Shown here: positions 61,363 through 64,000 of the stretch, piece after piece
Layout: every line of letters starts with the position of its first letter
Position numbering within the stretch: the stretch's first letter is position 1
Made by a program: the position numbers and the translations under genes
The notes under the pieces: generated by a model
The model's database searches: none
Seen by the model: the letters and a program-made list of their open reading frames with translations, nothing else
What the model was told of the DNA's origin: nothing
From: Tenrec ecaudatus
Taxonomy: Eukaryota; Chordata; Mammalia; Afrosoricida; Tenrecidae
DNA: 64,000 nt
NCBI RefSeq assembly: GCF_050624435.1
Contig: NC_134535.1
Coordinates: 123,553,731 to 123,617,730 of the forward strand
Direction: 5' to 3'

Positions 61363-61562
61363 AGTGCTCTGGCGGCACCATGAGTTAGGTGTGGGCTTGC
61401 TAACAACAGAGCCAGTGGTTCCAACCAGCTGCTCCAAGAGACAATGATGAGGTCATCTCCACGTGAAAGATTCAGAGCCTTGGGAACCTTTGGGGTTGGT
61501 TCTACTTGACCCTGTAGGGTCACTAGTGTCAGAATGCACTTGATGGCAGTGAGCTTGATTTT
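61363..61562 (+). repeat. AfroSINE-type SINE inserted in a mariner remnant (intron 25)
   Basis: 'gaccctgtagggtcactagt' and 'gcacttgatggcagtgagct' in sense, with mariner-like sequence on both sides. Confidence 0.8.
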
Positions 61563-62020
61563 GGGACTTAACACTCCCCAAAAGGATTTTGTACCCTTTC
61601 ATTTACACAACGCTAAAATGGCAGTGGTGACATCCTTGAGTGATTGAAATCATGTTTCCTTTGAGTGCTCTTTGAGTTTGGGGAACAAAACGAAGTCTGT
61701 AGGAGCAAGATCAGAGTTGTAGGCTTAACGAGGGTAAGTCTTCCCAATAACATGCTTTACAGGAGGTTGCACGGCACAATTTCCTGGCCTTTTTCTCACC
61801 AATGAAGCTTTCAATTCTCTTATGAGGTTTTCATAGTAAGATTTTCATGATAATCCTGTGTCCTTTGATGAAATCTATTAAGATTGTCCTCTTGATGTCA
61901 AAAAAAAAAGAAAAAGTCACCATCATTTCCTGAGCTGATCTCTCTGTCTGGAACTTAACTGCCCAGAAGTTCCCCTCAAAAACCACTGTTCTGATCAGAC
62001 ATTTTTTAAAAGGCACCTTA
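61563..62020 (-). pseudogene. Mariner-type transposase remnant (intron 25)
   Basis: The minus strand reads FFFDIKRTILIDFIKG at about 61860-61910, fitting the mariner FFDIKGIV block around the first catalytic Asp. Further on, frames broken by stops include SLQL with 'FVPQT' where FFLFPKL would be. The part on the other side of the SINE (about 61290-61362) is probably its end. Dead. Confidence 0.6.
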
Positions 62021-62034
62021 ATGGACTAAAGCTT

Positions 62035-62245
62035 GGAGCCCTACTGTTGTATTGAGCTGCTAACTGCAAGGCAAGCAGTTTGAAACCATCAGAGAAAGAT
62101 GCTTTTTAATGTCTTGTTTAGGAAATCCACAGAGGTCGTTCTCCTCTGTCCTTTCCTCAGAGGGTCAGTTGTACTCCAAGAGTGGCTAAGAGTCAAAATT
62201 GACTCTATGCCAGTGAGTTTTGTGTGTGTTTGTTTGTTTGTTTAA
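62035..62245 (+). repeat. AfroSINE-type SINE (intron 25)
   Basis: 'gagctgctaactgcaaggca' and 'ctctatgccagtgagttttg' in sense, followed by a (TTTG)n tail at 62228-62245. Confidence 0.75.
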
Positions 62246-62614
62246 CAAGACTAAAACCTGAGGGAATGTGTTTGCAACCATCTACTGATTGCAGAAACAT
62301 GCTCAAGCACATTTTGTTTGCAATAAACCCATGCACGTATGAAATTAAATCCATACACGTATGAAATTAAACCCTCAGCTTTGTGCAATTGATTAACTCC
62401 ATAACAAATGGCTCATAGAAGTTTGGGCTTTACTGGATCATATGTAGATTCAAGAGAGACTACAGAGGCACAAACCACCTAGCTACACTCATTTATTCCA
62501 TGTATGGATAATCTAATGGGCTATACGACAAAGACTTTGGATTAAACAGCTATTGCTGTTCATGAGATTTTATTAACCAACAGCAAAGAAATGTTATTAA
62601 GAAAGACTAAGTCC

Positions 62615-62815
62615 AAAGGATTTTTGGTGGTGTAGTGGGTTACATATTTGGCTACTAACTAGATGGTCAACAGTTCAAAACTACCAACCACTCCTTGGGA
62701 GAAAGATGAGGTCTACTAGCATAAAGATTTAGTCTCAGATTCTCACAAGGGTAATTAGATTGTCTTATTGAGTCTCTAAGAGTTGGAATTAACTTGATGG
62801 CAATGAGAGAAGAGT
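62615..62815 (+). repeat. AfroSINE-type SINE (intron 25)
   Basis: Head 'tggtggtgtagtgggttaca', body 'tcaacagttcaaaactacca', tail 'acttgatggcaatgagagaa'. Ends about 115 bp before exon 26. Confidence 0.82.
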
Positions 62816-62930
62816 TCCAATCAACATTAGAGAAGTTAGGCTTCTCCATGATTCAAAGGGAGCAATGATTGTGCGCCTCTCCTTTCTCTTTCTTTTTACC
62901 CACCTGGTGCTCTGGTGACTTGTGTTACAG

Positions 62931-63087
62931 GTTCACTGCCCTTACTTTTAAGACATTGGAGAGAATGAAGAAATATGTTTACATTGATGAACAAGTTCAA
63001 AAGCAAACCTTGATCTGGTTGTCAAGCAAACAAGACCTTAACGGCTGCTTTAAAAGTGATGGCAAAATTTTCAACAATGCCTGGGAG
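62931..63087 (+). CDS. OVOS: OVOS exon 26: thioester domain (last exon in window)
   Basis: Residues 1026-1078. Acceptor tgttacag, donor gtgagt, phase 0. FTALTFKTLERMKKYVYIDE and NNAWE correspond to LTAFVLKTFAQARAYIFIDE and the end of the matching A2M exon. No further exon is visible in the last 900 bp. Confidence 0.95.
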
Positions 63088-63449
63088 GTGAGTGACTAAC
63101 CGAACTCTGTGCTCTTCTTGCTCCTGGCCTGGTCTACTTTCCTTCTCTGGTTTTCATGATCTAAAACGTGAATGCTTTCCTTGCGAATACACATCTTCTT
63201 CTGCATCTTCTCGTGCCTGTGGTATGTTGGACAATGGAGTCACTCCTACTGCAAGCATAGTCACCACAGCGGAGAGTTAACTCTTCAGGAAGGTTCTATT
63301 CATTTGCTTCAGCTTTCCATGGAATGTAGTTAAGTTCTTCTATGGAACCAGTAAGTAAGCAAGCTGGAAATAAAGAAAAGGGGAGAGAGGGGGAATCTAG
63401 AGGAAAAATATCGATTTTGATCCAATGTATTAAGAGGAGTGAACTTGAG

Positions 63450-63605
63450 AAAGTAATTCATTCCTATTCTTGGCTGGGGGAGAAAGATGGGACTTTCTAC
63501 TTGCATAAAGAGTTAGTCTCAGAAACTCACAAGAGCAGCTCTACCCTGCCCTGTAGGGTCACGAGTTGGCATCGAGTGGATGGCAGTGAGTTATTCTTGG
63601 CTGGT
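63450..63605 (+). repeat. AfroSINE-type SINE (after exon 26)
   Basis: 'cctgccctgtagggtcacga' and 'gcatcgagtggatggcagtg' in sense. A further antisense SINE begins at about 63970 and runs off the window. Confidence 0.8.
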
Positions 63606-63969
63606 GAGAGAGTTTGGGAGGAGTATTTAGACAAAGGCTTCCACAGTCCACACTCTTCCAGTACCCTCTCAAAGAAGATCATAAGGCTAAGCTGCTCTGG
63701 AGCAAAATACAAAGGAGGGGAAGTGTGGCCTGGGGGTTCCCACCCACTTTACCTTCTGCTGCACAGAGAGAAATCCCTAAGCATCCTCCCCTCCTTCTTC
63801 CTTTCTTTGCAGGCAGAAAAGTGTTCTCAAGGTGAATTCACAGCGGGAAATCCAAGGAAATGAAAAGAGGAAGATAGGCTTCTCCCCTCTATCTGATCCT
63901 CCCCTTTATGTTTCCTTCTGGATGCTCAAACTTGCCTACAGTAATATTTGAGTAAGCCCCTCAAAAGCA
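63606..63969 (+). other. Intron 26, no feature seen
   Basis: No exon of the expected next ovostatin segment is visible. A 173-residue reading frame over 63342-63863 crosses a SINE and is chance. Confidence 0.5.
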
Positions 63970-64000
63970 CCAAACTCTGTCATCAAGTCAATTCTGCCTC

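Larger units (their letters stand above)
24843..64000 (+). other. OVOS: Ovostatin (alpha-2-macroglobulin family) gene, 5' part, 26 coding exons; continues past window end
   Basis: Secreted broad-spectrum proteinase inhibitor of the alpha-2-macroglobulin family: a proteinase cuts the bait region and the protein closes around it. Twenty-six coding exons give 1,078 residues, against about 1,450-1,475 for a full family member, so about 400 C-terminal residues lie downstream. Order of parts: signal peptide (1 to about 20), macroglobulin domains (about 22-660 and 735-855), bait (about 680-720), CUB-like segment and start of the thioester domain (about 900-1078). Family marks include FVQTDKPLYKP in exon 3, FPETWIWDL in exon 18 and YGYGEQN in exon 24. 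Exon sizes and phases are those of A2M where I can recall them (exon 5 = 21 nt, exon 22 = 52 nt, exon 24 = 177 nt). Wording such as NRIFQWQNVTSF and CALRAVDQSVLLL is closer to ovostatin than to A2M, PZP or A2ML1 as I remember them. N-glycosylation sequons occur in exons 2, 6, 11, 14, 19 and 24. No stop or frameshift was found. The start is an inferred transcription start about 25-30 bp after the TATA box. Confidence 0.93.

Noticed and set aside
24936..63087. A2M, PZP or A2ML1 as the gene's identity
   Set aside because: Segments such as NRIFQWQNVTSF, the exon 16 DMFYNGLYY stretch and the lost thioester Cys fit ovostatin better. A protein search would settle it: best hits to OVOS support, best hits to PZP/A2M refute.
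63342..63863. 173-residue plus-strand reading frame after exon 26
   Set aside because: Crosses a SINE and purine-rich DNA; does not match the expected next ovostatin exon.

Overview
The window is mammalian nuclear DNA, very probably from an afrotherian (elephant, hyrax, tenrec, aardvark or elephant-shrew group). It carries dozens of tRNA-derived SINEs whose conserved body and tail (antisense reading: stops in the bait of 'ccctgtaggacag', 'gctgaccttgaagttagcag') match what I know as AfroSINE, a degenerate BovB/RTE-type LINE, old MIR and L1 fragments, and a family of ~1.3 kb ORF-less repeats. The species cannot be fixed from the sequence.

Layout. Positions 1-24,800 hold no gene I can support: AT-rich intergenic DNA with SINEs (about 0.9, 6.4-7.4 and 8.2 kb), a 72-bp near-perfect hairpin (2859-2930), a small terminal-inverted-repeat DNA transposon (4985-5402), a BovB/RTE LINE with endonuclease and reverse-transcriptase remains (12.4-14.5 kb) plus an antisense piece of its 3' end (15.07-15.54 kb), two copies of a ~515-bp repeat, and three large copies of the ORF-less family (16.1-17.7, 18.3-20.25, 22.8-24.2 kb).

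From a TATA-like box at 24,813 to the window end lies the 5' three-quarters of one plus-strand gene of the alpha-2-macroglobulin proteinase-inhibitor family, identified as ovostatin (OVOS). I assembled 26 coding exons (24,936-63,087). They give 1,078 codons without a stop or frameshift, with a GT-AG (one GC-AG) splice site at each junction and compatible phases throughout. They cover the signal peptide, the macroglobulin domains, the bait region (exons 17-18), the CUB-like part and the first part of the thioester domain. The remaining ~400 C-terminal residues (rest of thioester domain, receptor-binding domain) must lie downstream of 64,000. The product should be a secreted, glycosylated protein that traps proteinases after cleavage in the bait.

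The most notable biology is that the thioester motif reads PYGYGEQN: the cysteine that forms the internal thioester in A2M is tyrosine (codon TAC, 58,271-58,273), so this inhibitor should trap without covalent coupling. Other points are two possible splice forms of the bait region, a GC donor after exon 16, and introns loaded with SINEs, mariner and LINE remains. I found no evidence of a wholly new biological system.
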